Numbered from the stretch's first letter, positions 31,450 to 40,566 are shown. The stretch: 49,003 nucleotides of DNA from an uncultured Prevotellaceae bacterium (GCA_900318645.1 ONLH01000029.1:1-49003); one strand, 5' to 3'. Notes: generated by a model not told the origin, from the letters alone. Numbers and translations: made by a program.

Positions 31450-31722
31450 ATGTATATACTTGAGATTTCCAAAGTGGCCCAAAAGGAGATAGCCCAGTTT
31501 AAGAAATCCAATCCAGCTGCCTTCACAAAAGTAGCGAAGATGTTGGGTGAGTTGCAAGTGCACCCAAGGGAAGGCACTGGTCATCCCGAACCACTACAGA
31601 GCGGGAATAACATTACATACTCAAGACGCATCACAAAGAAGGATCGCTTGATTTATGATGTGTTTGATGATGTTGTAAAGGTACTTGTTTTAACAGCAAA
31701 GGGACATTACCGAGATAAATAA
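31450..31722 (+). CDS. yoeB: YoeB-type ribosome-dependent mRNA interferase toxin
   Basis: A 90-residue protein of the RelE/YoeB family. GHPEPLQSG (Glu47), RRITKKDRLIY (Arg66) and the C-terminal GHYRDK (His86, Tyr87) match the E. coli YoeB active-site layout. It cleaves mRNA at the ribosomal A site when free of its antitoxin. Length is normal (E. coli 84). Together with the antitoxin it forms a complete type II module. Confidence 0.9.
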   Translation: MYILEISKVAQKEIAQFKKSNPAAFTKVAKMLGELQVHPREGTGHPEPLQSGNNITYSRRITKKDRLIYDVFDDVVKVLVLTAKGHYRDK

Positions 31723-31730
31723 AGTCATCT

Positions 31731-31862
31731 ATGGCTGACAACGATTTCGCATACCGTCAAGAGGACGCCGAGAAGCGCCGACGCCGCCGTGAGGCCGAGC
31801 GTCAACGTCGCCTCCGCCACGCCCGTGAAGAATACCTAAAAAAGAAAAAAGAATCCAAGTAG
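31731..31862 (+). CDS. Small Arg/Lys/Glu-rich protein
   Basis: A 43-residue protein (MADNDFAYRQEDAEKRRRRR... to ...KKKKESK) starting 9 bases after the toxin stop. It is extremely rich in Arg, Lys and Glu and is predicted to be one long charged helix. It has no known family that I recognise. It may be a nucleic acid- or ribosome-binding small protein, or only a small ORF in the leader of the terminator that follows. Confidence 0.45.
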   Translation: MADNDFAYRQEDAEKRRRRREAERQRRLRHAREEYLKKKKESK

Positions 31863-31884
31863 ATTCCCTCTCAAGACGAGCATC

Positions 31885-31944
31885 AACCCCGTTATGTTTT
31901 CGAAATGCTGCAAAAATACTGCATTTTGGAAACATAACGGGGTT
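31885..31944. terminator. Long hairpin terminator between convergent genes
   Basis: AACCCCGTTATGTTT (31885-31899) and AAACATAACGGGGTT (31930-31944) pair perfectly over 15 bp, with an inner stem AAATGC/GCATTT (31903-31908/31921-31926). It lies between the toxin module and miaA, probably serving both. Confidence 0.8.
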
Positions 31945-31956
31945 ATCAGAGTCGTC

Positions 31957-32904
31957 TTATTTTTGGTTGTCTTTGTTGTTTGAGAGGGTAGTGGCTAAGG
32001 TGATGACTTGCTGGGTGAAGTCGTCGGGAGGAAGATAGCTGGAGAGCCAGTGGATGGGAGTGCCGCGTTTTTCCATGCCCCGGAACCAGGTCATCTGGCG
32101 CTTAGCGAACTGGTGGATGGCGATTTCCAGCTGGCGGAACATTTCTTCTTCGCTCAGTTGGCCGATGACGTATTGGGTGACGAATTTATATTCCAGGCCG
32201 TAGTAGATGAGGTCTTCGGGGTCAATGCCTTCCTCGTTGATGAGTCGGCGAACTTCATCAACCATGCCTTCATCGAGGCGGGCCCGCAGGCGGCGGCTAA
32301 TGCGTTCGCGCCGCGTTTCGCGGTCCACCTCCACGCCGATGACCAACGCGTTCTCCATGGGGTGGGGCTCGGTGAGGGCTTTCAGCTCGGGATGCAGCTC
32401 GTAGTAGCGGCAGATTTCGATGGCGCGCGTGGCGCGTGCCACCGTATCGATGTCGCTGTTGTTGCGCAGGGTTTTCATCGTCTTGAGCAATGCGGTCAGT
32501 TCCTCCAGCGACTTGCCCGCCAGCTCAGCCCGCAGTTCCTCGTTGCGTGGCACCGGTGGCAGCTTGATGCCCTTGACGACTGTCTCCACATACATCCCCG
32601 TGCCGCCACACATGATGATGGGTTTGCCCCGCCCGCGGATGTCGTCATAGACGCGTTCAAAGTCCTCCAGGAACTCGTAGAGGCTATAGCGATATCCAGC
32701 AGGGCGGATGTCAATGAGGTGATAGGGCACTCCGTCGTACTCGGCCAGGTCCTTGCCCGTACCGATGTCCATGCCACGGTAAATCTGCCTTGAGTCGGCG
32801 CTGATGATTTCACCGCCGATAGCCTTGGCAAGATGCACCGCCCGCGCCGTCTTCCCGGTCGCTGTCGGTCCCGTTATGACAAAGAAAACATCCCTATAAT
32901 CCAT
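31957..32904 (-). CDS. miaA: tRNA dimethylallyltransferase MiaA
   Basis: A 315-residue protein with the P-loop GPTATGKT (residues 11-18), ISADSRQIYRGMDIGT and GGTGMYVE. It adds a dimethylallyl group to A37 of tRNAs reading UNN codons. Full length. The start at 32904 is clear. Confidence 0.95.
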   Translation of the reverse strand: MDYRDVFFVITGPTATGKTARAVHLAKAIGGEIISADSRQIYRGMDIGTGKDLAEYDGVPYHLIDIRPAGYRYSLYEFLEDFERVYDDIRGRGKPIIMCGGTGMYVETVVKGIKLPPVPRNEELRAELAGKSLEELTALLKTMKTLRNNSDIDTVARATRAIEICRYYELHPELKALTEPHPMENALVIGVEVDRETRRERISRRLRARLDEGMVDEVRRLINEEGIDPEDLIYYGLEYKFVTQYVIGQLSEEEMFRQLEIAIHQFAKRQMTWFRGMEKRGTPIHWLSSYLPPDDFTQQVITLATTLSNNKDNQK

Positions 32905-32964
32905 TTCATTTTCTTGTAGCTCTAGATGCTCTAGAATCTCTAAGGAATCTAGAGTTTGTAGATA

Positions 32965-35133
32965 TTATTTTAGGTACTGGTCGTAGAACTCGAGGGCACG
33001 CTTGTAAACCACGTAGCGGGCCGAGCAGTCGCGGATGCTGTGGTTCATGTTGGGGAACACCATCATGTCGCAGGTGCGGTTCATGTCCACCAACTTGGAA
33101 ACATACTGCATCGAGTTGACAATGTGCACGTTGTCATCGGCACTACCGAACATGATGAGTACACGGCCGTTCAGGTTCTCGGCACGATTCAGAGGGAAGT
33201 TGCTGTAGCCCTCAGGGTTCTCTTGGGGGGTACGCATGTAGCGTTCGGTGTAGATGCTGTCATAGAAACGCCACGTTGTCACCGGCGCGATGCTCACACC
33301 GCAAGCGTAGTTGCTACCTGGTTCACTCATTGCCATCAGCGTCTGGAAACCACCGTAGCTCCAGCCCATGATGCCGATATGGTCGCCATCCACCCAGGGC
33401 TGTTCGGCCATATACTTTGCGGCTGCCACAGCATCTTCAGTCTCATATTTTCCCAGGTTCAGGTAGGTCACCGATTCAAATGCCTTGCCACGGAAGCCTG
33501 TGCCACGGCTATCGACCTCACACACGATATAACCCTCGCTGGCAAAATACTGCTCCCACCCCATACGCCACTTGTTGAGCACCTCCTGTGAGCCGGGGCC
33601 GTTGTAATGTTCCATGATGACAGGGTATTTTTTGCTGGGGTCAAAATCTACGGGCTTGATCATGTAGCCGTTCAGGGTGTAGCCGTCATGCTCCATTGTG
33701 AAGAACTCCTTCTTGGGGACATCAACGGCAGTATAGCGGCGTGCATATTCTTCATTCAACTGCAGGTCGCGCACGCGTTTGCCCTTGCGGTCATAGATGC
33801 GGTATTGGTCGGGCGTCGAGGCGTCGCTGTAGCGGCCTACGTAGTAGGAGAAATCACCGTTGAAGATGGCCGATGCTGTGCCTTGGCCGTCAACGGTCGA
33901 GGGTGCGAGACGGGTCACCTTGCCCTTGGCATCGACGTACTCGACAACGCGGTTCAGCGGACCGCACGAGGCTTGGTAATAGAAACGCTTGGTCGCCTTG
34001 TCATAGCCGTAGAATTGCGAGATGATGCGGTCGTTGTTGTTGGTCAGCTGGCGCATCAGGTTACCATCCAGGTCATATTGGTAAAGCTGCATGTAGCCCG
34101 AACGTTCGCTGGGGATGACAAAGAATTTGTCCTCATACTGCACTTGTTGTGACGTCTCAGCGTCCACCCAAGTGTCTGATGTCTCATGATAGACCTGCTT
34201 GGCATCACCCGTCATGGGGTTGACGGCATAGATACGCAGGTCATTCTGATGACGGTTCAGACGTTGCACCATCAGGCGTTGAGGATCAGGGCTGAAGGTG
34301 ATGTGGCAGACGTAGTCTTCCTCGTCCAGCGGCACATTGAGCTTCTTGAATGTGCCGTCCACTACGTCATAGCAATGGACGCTCACGATGGAATTCTTCT
34401 CGCCTGCAACAGGGTACTTGAAGTCGTAGCGGCCAGGGTAGAGCGCATACTCGTCTTTGGGGTTGCAGGTTCCCTGATAGATGACCATCGACGCCATTTT
34501 TACCTGGCTCTCGTCCCAGCGCAGGAAGGCCAGCGAGCGGCTGTCGCTTGACCAGTTGAGCGTGTTGAGCATGCCCAGCTCCTCCTGATATACCCAGTCG
34601 GGCACACCGTAGATGATGTTGTTCTTTTTGCCGTCGTGGGTCACCTGCACGGTAGTGCCGTCAGCTAGGTTGCGCACGAACACGTTGTTATCCTTGACGT
34701 AGGCGACGCGCTTGCCATCGGGCGACAGGGTGGCGATTTCTTCACCGCCGCCGTCACTCAGGGATTTCATCGTCTTGTTCTTCAGGTCATAGACGTAGTA
34801 GTCGGCACTGAAGCTGTAGCGGTAGATCTCTTGAGAATTGTTCCACAGCAGCACGTAGGCACCGTCAGCGGTAACTTCAAAGTCGTCCCAGCCGGTCACC
34901 AATTCATTGCTTGTGTCAAGCAGTACACTCTCGTCACCCTTGGCATAGCTGATGCGGTTGATGGCGTTGCCATCATCGCTCAGTCGGTAAAAATAACGGC
35001 CGTCGCTCTTGGAAGGCTGCATCGCACCGATACCATAGGGAGAATTGCCGCGCAGCACGCATTCCTCAAGCGTCAATGCATTGGCACCCATAGCAATAGC
35101 CATTAAGGCAAAAAACAATAATATCTTTTTCAT
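32965..35133 (-). CDS. Dipeptidyl peptidase IV (S9B)
   Basis: A 722-residue exported protein with a signal peptide, an N-terminal beta-propeller region and a C-terminal alpha/beta hydrolase. Ser592 lies in MGWSYGGF, the Asp in GSADDNVH, and the His in NMNHSIRD, in the S, D, H order of S9 peptidases. It removes X-Pro dipeptides from peptides, important in proteolytic Bacteroidales. The start at 35133 has a normal signal peptide. Neighbouring bcp lies 58 bases upstream and miaA follows after 60. Confidence 0.93.
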   Translation of the reverse strand: MKKILLFFALMAIAMGANALTLEECVLRGNSPYGIGAMQPSKSDGRYFYRLSDDGNAINRISYAKGDESVLLDTSNELVTGWDDFEVTADGAYVLLWNNSQEIYRYSFSADYYVYDLKNKTMKSLSDGGGEEIATLSPDGKRVAYVKDNNVFVRNLADGTTVQVTHDGKKNNIIYGVPDWVYQEELGMLNTLNWSSDSRSLAFLRWDESQVKMASMVIYQGTCNPKDEYALYPGRYDFKYPVAGEKNSIVSVHCYDVVDGTFKKLNVPLDEEDYVCHITFSPDPQRLMVQRLNRHQNDLRIYAVNPMTGDAKQVYHETSDTWVDAETSQQVQYEDKFFVIPSERSGYMQLYQYDLDGNLMRQLTNNNDRIISQFYGYDKATKRFYYQASCGPLNRVVEYVDAKGKVTRLAPSTVDGQGTASAIFNGDFSYYVGRYSDASTPDQYRIYDRKGKRVRDLQLNEEYARRYTAVDVPKKEFFTMEHDGYTLNGYMIKPVDFDPSKKYPVIMEHYNGPGSQEVLNKWRMGWEQYFASEGYIVCEVDSRGTGFRGKAFESVTYLNLGKYETEDAVAAAKYMAEQPWVDGDHIGIMGWSYGGFQTLMAMSEPGSNYACGVSIAPVTTWRFYDSIYTERYMRTPQENPEGYSNFPLNRAENLNGRVLIMFGSADDNVHIVNSMQYVSKLVDMNRTCDMMVFPNMNHSIRDCSARYVVYKRALEFYDQYLK

Positions 35134-35191
35134 CTTCTTATAGCTCTATTATGTGGTCTTGTTAGTGTATTGCAAAGTTCCGCTTTGCATC

Positions 35192-35644
35192 TCATAGTCC
35201 GAGTTCAAGAATTTGATTTGCACTGTCTTTGGTGTTCACTTTCTCGATGATGTGTTTGACGATGCCCTGCTCATCGATGATGAAAGTGGTGCGTACGGTG
35301 CCCATATAGGTGCGGCCCGCCATTTTCTTCTCGCGCCATACCCCGAAGGCTTGGTTCAGTGTCGTGTCCACGTCGGCGATCAGCGGGAAGGGCAGACTGT
35401 ATTTGTCGGCAAACTTCTGATGGCTTGCCGCGCTGTCTTTGCTCACGCCCAGCAGGGCATAACCGGCACGCTTCAGCGCTCCATAGCCCTCGGACAAGCT
35501 GCAGGCCTCGGCTGTACAGCCGGGGGTATTGTCCTTCGGGTAAAAATAAATGATCAGTTTCTTGCCTGCAAAGTCGCTGGCTTTTACTTCATTGCCATTC
35601 TGGTCTAATCCTAAGAATTCAGGAATCTTATCTCCAATCTTCAT
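35192..35644 (-). CDS. bcp: Thioredoxin-dependent thiol peroxidase (BCP-type peroxiredoxin)
   Basis: A 150-residue peroxiredoxin with FYPKDNTPGCTAEACSL: Cys43 is peroxidatic and Cys48 is placed to be the resolving Cys of the atypical 2-Cys BCP class. It reduces alkyl hydroperoxides and peroxide with thioredoxin. A -7 box (TATATTTG, 35679-35686 on the minus strand) lies 35 bases upstream. Confidence 0.95.
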   Translation of the reverse strand: MKIGDKIPEFLGLDQNGNEVKASDFAGKKLIIYFYPKDNTPGCTAEACSLSEGYGALKRAGYALLGVSKDSAASHQKFADKYSLPFPLIADVDTTLNQAFGVWREKKMAGRTYMGTVRTTFIIDEQGIVKHIIEKVNTKDSANQILELGL

Positions 35645-35678
35645 AATATGATTCAGTTTTTAAAGTTCATTTAACCCA

Positions 35679-35686
35679 CAAATATA
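35679..35686 (-). promoter_or_regulatory. -7 box of bcp
   Basis: TATATTTG on the minus strand fits TAnnTTTG, 35 bases before the bcp start. No convincing -33 TTG. Confidence 0.5.
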
Positions 35687-35778
35687 GTACTTTTTCCTCT
35701 AATGCCTGTCATGATGCCGCATTTTTCCATCATGTCCGTTAAATTTTGCGAAATAATTCAGGGAAATACGTTCAATAG

Positions 35779-35809
35779 TTGTACATATTAGAAAAAAAGA
35801 GTAATTTTG
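35779..35809 (+). promoter_or_regulatory. Promoter of bamD-rpoZ
   Basis: TTG (35779-35781), a 20-bp spacer and TAATTTTG (35802-35809) match the Bacteroidetes consensus, 31 bases before the bamD start. Confidence 0.8.
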
Positions 35810-35840
35810 CGGGCTAATTGTGCAGAAACGAGTTTTGTTC

Positions 35841-36647
35841 ATGATAAAAAGATTGACGATCATATTGGCGATGGCCTGTGTGCTGGCATCTTGCGGCGAG
35901 TACAACAAGGTGATGAAGAGCAGTGACCTTGAGTACAAATATGCCTATGCCAAAAAGGCGTTTGAGAACAAGCGTTATGCTCAGGCCTATACCATCCTAA
36001 CCGATTTGGTCCCTGTATTCCGTGGTACACCTCATGCCGAGGAGTCTCTCTATTTGTTGGCATTGAGCTACTATGAGAATAAGGACTACATCAGTTCAGG
36101 TTCTTATTTCAAGCAGTATTATCAGCGCTATCCGCGTGGACAGTATGCCGAGTTGGCGCGTTTTTATGCGGGCTATGGTTTCTATCTCGACTCTCCTGAC
36201 TCCCAATTGGACCAGACCGAGACAATCCGCGCCATGGAGGAATTGCAGGCTTTTCTTGACTATTTCCCCAAGAGTGATAAGGCCTCAATCGCTCAGAGTG
36301 CCGTCTTTGAGCTGCAAGACAAGCTGGTGTTGAAGGAGTTGCAGAACGCAACCCTCTATTACAACCTGGGCAACTATATGGGCAACAACTACGAGAGTGC
36401 TGTCATCACGGCACAAAACGCTATCAAGTCCTATCCTTACAGTAAATATAAGGAAGACCTCGAGATGCTCGTCCTCAAAGCCCGTTACCGCGAGGCCGTC
36501 GAGAGTGTAGAGGAAAAGAAGATAGAGCGTTTCCGCACGGTAATCGATGAATATTACTCCTTTATCAACGATTATCCCGAGAGCAAGTCGCGCAAGGAAG
36601 CCGACAACATCTTCAAGATTGCCAATCGCTATGTCAATGGCAATTGA
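35841..36647 (+). CDS. bamD: Outer membrane assembly lipoprotein BamD
   Basis: A 268-residue lipoprotein with lipobox VLASC (Cys18) and several TPR-type helical repeats, the layout of BamD, which with BamA inserts beta-barrel proteins into the outer membrane. The start is at 35841 (MIKRL), giving a normal signal; an upstream ATG-like codon at 35820 would lengthen it unnaturally. It is followed by rpoZ after a 46-base gap, a common Bacteroidetes arrangement. Confidence 0.92.
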   Translation: MIKRLTIILAMACVLASCGEYNKVMKSSDLEYKYAYAKKAFENKRYAQAYTILTDLVPVFRGTPHAEESLYLLALSYYENKDYISSGSYFKQYYQRYPRGQYAELARFYAGYGFYLDSPDSQLDQTETIRAMEELQAFLDYFPKSDKASIAQSAVFELQDKLVLKELQNATLYYNLGNYMGNNYESAVITAQNAIKSYPYSKYKEDLEMLVLKARYREAVESVEEKKIERFRTVIDEYYSFINDYPESKSRKEADNIFKIANRYVNGN

Positions 36648-36693
36648 TAGTAGATAGAATAAATAACGACACATTAAAATATTTAGTAGTACA

Positions 36694-37026
36694 ATGGATT
36701 ACAAGAAGACTAACGCACCACTCACCACCACGGTACATGACATCATTGAGATGGCAGAACCCACGGGCAACATCTATGAGACCGTTTGCATCATCAGCAA
36801 GCGTGCTAACCAGATTGCCGCCGAGATGAAGTCCGACCTTGAGAAGAAGCTTCAGGAGTTTGCCACGCTCAACGATACCCTTGAGGAAATCAGCGAGAAC
36901 CGTGAGCAGATTGAAATCTCGAAGTATTACGAGAAACTTCCCAAGCCCACCCTTATTGCCACCCAAGAGTACTTGGAAGATAAGTTGGCTTACCGCAACT
37001 TGGCTAAGGAGAAAGAAGAGTTCTAA
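36694..37026 (+). CDS. rpoZ: RNA polymerase omega subunit (RpoZ/RPB6-type)
   Basis: A 110-residue protein with GNIYETVCIISKRANQIA, the conserved core of the Bacteroidetes omega subunit, which aids folding of the beta-prime subunit. Its place directly after bamD supports the call. The C-terminus is Glu/Lys rich. Confidence 0.88.
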   Translation: MDYKKTNAPLTTTVHDIIEMAEPTGNIYETVCIISKRANQIAAEMKSDLEKKLQEFATLNDTLEEISENREQIEISKYYEKLPKPTLIATQEYLEDKLAYRNLAKEKEEF

Positions 37027-37047
37027 AAAGGAAGAGTACTAGAATAG

Positions 37048-37081
37048 ATTAACGGCGCCTCATCTTAGGGGCGCCGTTAAT
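37048..37081 (+). terminator. Terminator after rpoZ
   Basis: ATTAACGGCGCC (37048-37059) pairs with GGCGCCGTTAAT (37070-37081) in a perfect 12-bp stem, followed by TGTTTATAAC. Confidence 0.85.
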
Positions 37082-37123
37082 TGTTTATAACGGTGGAATC
37101 CTCAGTGAGGTAGTAATATGTGT

Positions 37124-37834
37124 CTATTCAAGACGTGCAGCAGCAAGCGTGAACAGTGAAACGGTCGTGCCTGGAATCGATTTCAGCAGTGCAGCGCACA
37201 CGGTAAGGGTAGATCCCGTGGTGATGACGTCATCGACGAGCAGGATGTGCTTGCCTGCCAACAGGCTGGCGACTTTTTCATTCAGGGCGTAGTTACCCTG
37301 AATGTTCTGCCAGCGCTCCATGGCCCCCTTGTGGGTTTGTGTAGAGTGGGGGCGAACAGCCTTCAATGCTTCTATATAGTTGATATCGAGAGCATCGGCT
37401 ATGCCACGGGCAAGATATTCACTCTGGTTATATCCACGATGTGCAAGTTTGCTGCGGTGCAGTGGTACTGCGGTCACCACCTCAATGCCGTCAAAGAAGT
37501 GGCTGCTGCTCATGTCTTTCACGGCGCGGGCGGTGAGCCAGCGGCCCATGAGTGGCGTGCTGCGGTACTTGATGTCGTGCAGGATGTTGGAGTAGGGTGC
37601 ACCTTTCTCGTAGAAGAAGTAAGCCGTGGCGCGCTCAATGGGCACCTTGCCGGCAAAGTGCTGTTCCATGGTGTTGAAATCCACTTCCTCATAGCGGGTA
37701 CGGGGTAGGGCGGCGAGGCAGCTGCGGCATAGCCACTGCTCATCTCCGTCAAGTGCCTGTCCGCACACGGGGCACACGCGCGGCAATGCGACATCGGCAG
37801 CAGCGCCCAACCACTGTTTAATCGTCTTCCACAT
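37124..37834 (-). CDS. ComF-family phosphoribosyltransferase-like protein
   Basis: A 236-residue protein with an N-terminal zinc finger (CPVCGQ...LCRSC) and a C-terminal PRTase fold with LLVDDVITTGST. ComF-type proteins assist natural transformation or DNA handling. It overlaps the recX gene by 17 bases, so both are probably translated from one message (with the patatin gene upstream of recX). Confidence 0.88.
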   Translation of the reverse strand: MWKTIKQWLGAAADVALPRVCPVCGQALDGDEQWLCRSCLAALPRTRYEEVDFNTMEQHFAGKVPIERATAYFFYEKGAPYSNILHDIKYRSTPLMGRWLTARAVKDMSSSHFFDGIEVVTAVPLHRSKLAHRGYNQSEYLARGIADALDINYIEALKAVRPHSTQTHKGAMERWQNIQGNYALNEKVASLLAGKHILLVDDVITTGSTLTVCAALLKSIPGTTVSLFTLAAARLE

Positions 37835-38312
37835 CGAGTCGGGTCACTTGCTTGACACATTCGCCGGCCATAGAACTCTCAAAGCCGCGGGATGCGGCAA
37901 ACCGCATCATAGCTGACCAAGCGGCACGTGGCTCTCGCCCCTGGACAGTGCGCCACTTGGCGCGCAACAGCTCAATGAGCCGCTGGCGGTAGGCTTCATC
38001 GTCAATGGATGTTATCGCTTTTTCTATGACTTCGCTTGGGATACCTTTCTGTCTCAGCTGGTGTGCTATCTTGATGCGTCCCCAGCCGTTGAAGGTAAAT
38101 TTATCTTTGACAAAAGCCTTGGCAAATCGTTCTTCGTTGATAAAACCCAGCTCAGTGAGCTGCCGCAGCACTTGGGTGGCATTGGTAGAGGAAAGCCCCC
38201 ATTTGAACAGTTTATCCCGTACGTCACCAGGTGCCTGCTCGCAACGGGCACATAGGGCGGCAGCACGGTTCATGGCCTGCTCAGGGGTGAGGGGCTGCTT
38301 GGCGTTATTCAT
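37818..38312 (-). CDS. recX: Regulatory protein RecX
   Basis: A 164-residue protein with three-helix repeats of the RecX type (VLRQLTELGFINEERFAKAFVKDK, then GRIKIAHQLRQKGI). It limits RecA filament growth. The ATG at 38312 is used: it overlaps the patatin stop at 38305 by 8 bases, while the earlier ATG at 38351 is inside that gene. Confidence 0.88.
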   Translation of the reverse strand: MNNAKQPLTPEQAMNRAAALCARCEQAPGDVRDKLFKWGLSSTNATQVLRQLTELGFINEERFAKAFVKDKFTFNGWGRIKIAHQLRQKGIPSEVIEKAITSIDDEAYRQRLIELLRAKWRTVQGREPRAAWSAMMRFAASRGFESSMAGECVKQVTRLDVEDD

Positions 38313-39198
38313 TGGAAGTGGGAGCAGAGGCTTTCTTGTCCTCACCGGCAAGGAAACGTTTCAACTCGTCAAGTCGTTGCAGGGCTTCTTCGCGTCCTTG
38401 TTGATAGACGCGGTTCATCTCGGCTGCATCATGAGTCGTCCGACTCACATTCAACGGTTTCAACGGTCGGAAAACAAAGGCGTTGCCTGCGCGTTCTTCT
38501 TCACGCACCTTTTGCAACTGCATGTTGTAGTGTGCAGGGCGTTTCTGTAGAGCCTCGATGACCTTGGGCCACTTGCGCAACAACGGTTTCATCAGCCACA
38601 TGCCGCGTTCTGCTGTTTTGCGGTAGCCTTCCTCACGGGTAAGGATGACGATGTTGCGGTTGTAGCCTTTGTTCATCATGAACTCCAGTGGAATGGAGTC
38701 AGCCAGGCCGCCGTCAAGCAACTGGCGCCCGCCCACCGCTACGGGCTGTGCCACCACGGGCATAGATGCCGAGGCACGTATCCATTCAAAGAAATCGTCG
38801 TCCACACGGGTGAGTCGCTGATAGACTCCTGCGCCACTTTTCACATCAAAGCACACGGCGTAACATTCCATCGGTGAGTCTTCAAACACGTTGGAGTCAA
38901 ACACGTCATAATGTGTCGGCACCAGTTTGTAGGCGAAGTCAGCGTTATAGTAGTTGCCGGTCTTCAACAGCGAGATGATGCCGCTGTAGCGCTTGTCTTT
39001 GGCAAAGCGCACGTTATAACGCAGTGCTCGACCTGCCTGGCGTGACTTGTAATTGCAACCGAAGGCAATGCCTGCCGACACCCCCACCATGCCGTCAACA
39101 TAGATGTGATTCTCCATGAGCACGTCAAGGATGCCGCAGGTGTACATCCCGCGCATACCGCCGCCTTCCAGAACGATGCCCGTTTTCACAGTTTCCAT
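38305..39198 (-). CDS. Patatin-like phospholipase
   Basis: A 297-residue protein with the oxyanion motif EGGGMRG, the GVSAG nucleophile elbow (Ser about 42) and DGG for the catalytic Asp (DGGLADSIPLEF). It is likely a cytoplasmic or membrane-bound lipid acyl hydrolase of the RssA-type subgroup. The next gene, recX, overlaps by 8 bases. A -7-like TATATTTG lies at 39226-39233 on the minus strand. Confidence 0.9.
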   Translation of the reverse strand: METVKTGIVLEGGGMRGMYTCGILDVLMENHIYVDGMVGVSAGIAFGCNYKSRQAGRALRYNVRFAKDKRYSGIISLLKTGNYYNADFAYKLVPTHYDVFDSNVFEDSPMECYAVCFDVKSGAGVYQRLTRVDDDFFEWIRASASMPVVAQPVAVGGRQLLDGGLADSIPLEFMMNKGYNRNIVILTREEGYRKTAERGMWLMKPLLRKWPKVIEALQKRPAHYNMQLQKVREEERAGNAFVFRPLKPLNVSRTTHDAAEMNRVYQQGREEALQRLDELKRFLAGEDKKASAPTSNE

Positions 39199-39225
39199 AT
39201 TAGGTATTTAGTTTGTTTTCTCTTG

Positions 39226-39233
39226 CAAATATA
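39226..39233 (-). promoter_or_regulatory. -7 box of the patatin-recX-comF operon
   Basis: TATATTTG on the minus strand fits TAnnTTTG, 28 bases before the start. The -33 position shows no clear TTG. Confidence 0.45.
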
Positions 39234-39377
39234 CATCTTTTTCTTGAATATGTTCTACTTTTAGCTACATCAAGATGCCTTGTGTGCTGTTTTAACAAGT
39301 TTTTTGACAAATTATTGAACGATTTAGCGGTAAACCGCAAGAAATTTGCTAATTTCGCCCGTCTATTTAACCTTTTA

Positions 39378-40040
39378 ATGAAAAAAATGAAGAAATTAGA
39401 TACACTTCTTGCAAGCAAACTGGTGCAAATCAGTGCTATAAAGTTACAACCCGATAGCCCCTTCACCTGGGCAACAGGATGGCTTTCGCCCATCTATACT
39501 GACCTCAGGATGTCATTGTCTTATCCCGAAGTGCGTAACCTCATCAAGGTGGAGATGGCGAGGCTCATCATGGAGAACTTTGGCGAGGCCGATGTCATTG
39601 CCGGTATTGCCACGGGTGCTATCGCCCACGGTGCACTGGTTGCCGATTCGCTCGCTATGCCCTTCGTCTATGTGCGTTCTACACCTAAGGACCATGGCCT
39701 TGAGAACCTTATCGAGGGTGACATCAAGCCGGGGCAGAAGGTCGTCCTCATTGAGGATCAGCTTTCCACGGGCAACAACTGCATGAAGTGTCTCAACACG
39801 GTGCGCGATGCCGGTGGCATAGTTCTGGGTGTCGTCGTGATCTTCAACTATCAGTTCTCGATGGCGGCCAAGGCCTTGCGACGTGCAAAACTCCCCATCG
39901 TTACCTTGACCAATTTTGAAACGATGCTCGACGTGGCTACCGATAACGAGGTGATTTCAGATGCCGACGCCGAGGCCCTGCGTCAATGGCATAGTGATCC
40001 CGAGAATTGGACCCCAACAGGCATCAATGCCGTCGATTAA
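39378..40040 (+). CDS. pyrE: Orotate phosphoribosyltransferase
   Basis: A 220-residue protein with the PRPP-binding loop VVLIEDQLSTGNNC and YVRSTPKDHGLEN. It makes OMP from orotate in pyrimidine synthesis. The start at 39378 (MKKMKKLDTLL) is used rather than the upstream ATG at 39213, which would add a stretch not typical of the enzyme. The SRPBCC protein follows after 82 bases. Confidence 0.95.
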   Translation: MKKMKKLDTLLASKLVQISAIKLQPDSPFTWATGWLSPIYTDLRMSLSYPEVRNLIKVEMARLIMENFGEADVIAGIATGAIAHGALVADSLAMPFVYVRSTPKDHGLENLIEGDIKPGQKVVLIEDQLSTGNNCMKCLNTVRDAGGIVLGVVVIFNYQFSMAAKALRRAKLPIVTLTNFETMLDVATDNEVISDADAEALRQWHSDPENWTPTGINAVD

Positions 40041-40122
40041 GTACAACCGTCACGTGGTGTTAAGTATTGCAAGGTAACACCTTGCACAACACAATCAACA
40101 AGAAACTAACAAACAGTAACAA

Positions 40123-40566
40123 ATGGAATCTTTCAAGAGCGCTCCCCACGCCATCGCTTGCAGCGCAGCGACCATCTATAGCAAATTGACCAACCCCTCC
40201 CTTATCAAGAACCTTATCGATGAGCATGCCGATAAGATTGAGGGTGAGGCCCGTCAGCACCTTGATACCGTAAAGTTCAGCGAGGATGCGATTTCTATCC
40301 AATCCCCGATGGGCGAGGTGTCGCTTTCTCTCGACCGTGAGCAGAGCATAGACGGCCAGCGCGTTGTCTATACCGCTTCACAATCTCCCGTCCCCATCAA
40401 CATGGTCATTATTCTGGAGCCGCAGCCCGATGACACTACTATGAGCACTGCCGAGCTTCAACTCCAGCTTCCCTTCTTCTTACGCAAGATGGTAGAGGGG
40501 CAGTTGCAGGAAGGTGCCAACCGTTTCGGCGACCTCCTTGCCCGCATCCCCTTCGACCGCCTCTAA
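40123..40566 (+). CDS. SRPBCC-fold protein of unknown function
   Basis: A 147-residue protein with the alternating strand pattern and C-terminal helix of the START/SRPBCC superfamily (VEGQLQEGANRFGDLLARI at the end), often annotated as polyketide cyclase-like. Small members near pyrE occur in Bacteroidales. The ligand is unknown. It is followed by a terminator that overlaps the next promoter. Confidence 0.75.
   Translation: MESFKSAPHAIACSAATIYSKLTNPSLIKNLIDEHADKIEGEARQHLDTVKFSEDAISIQSPMGEVSLSLDREQSIDGQRVVYTASQSPVPINMVIILEPQPDDTTMSTAELQLQLPFFLRKMVEGQLQEGANRFGDLLARIPFDRL

Noticed and set aside
32008-32793. A 261-codon open frame on the plus strand
   Set aside because: It lies antisense to miaA, which has all expected motifs.
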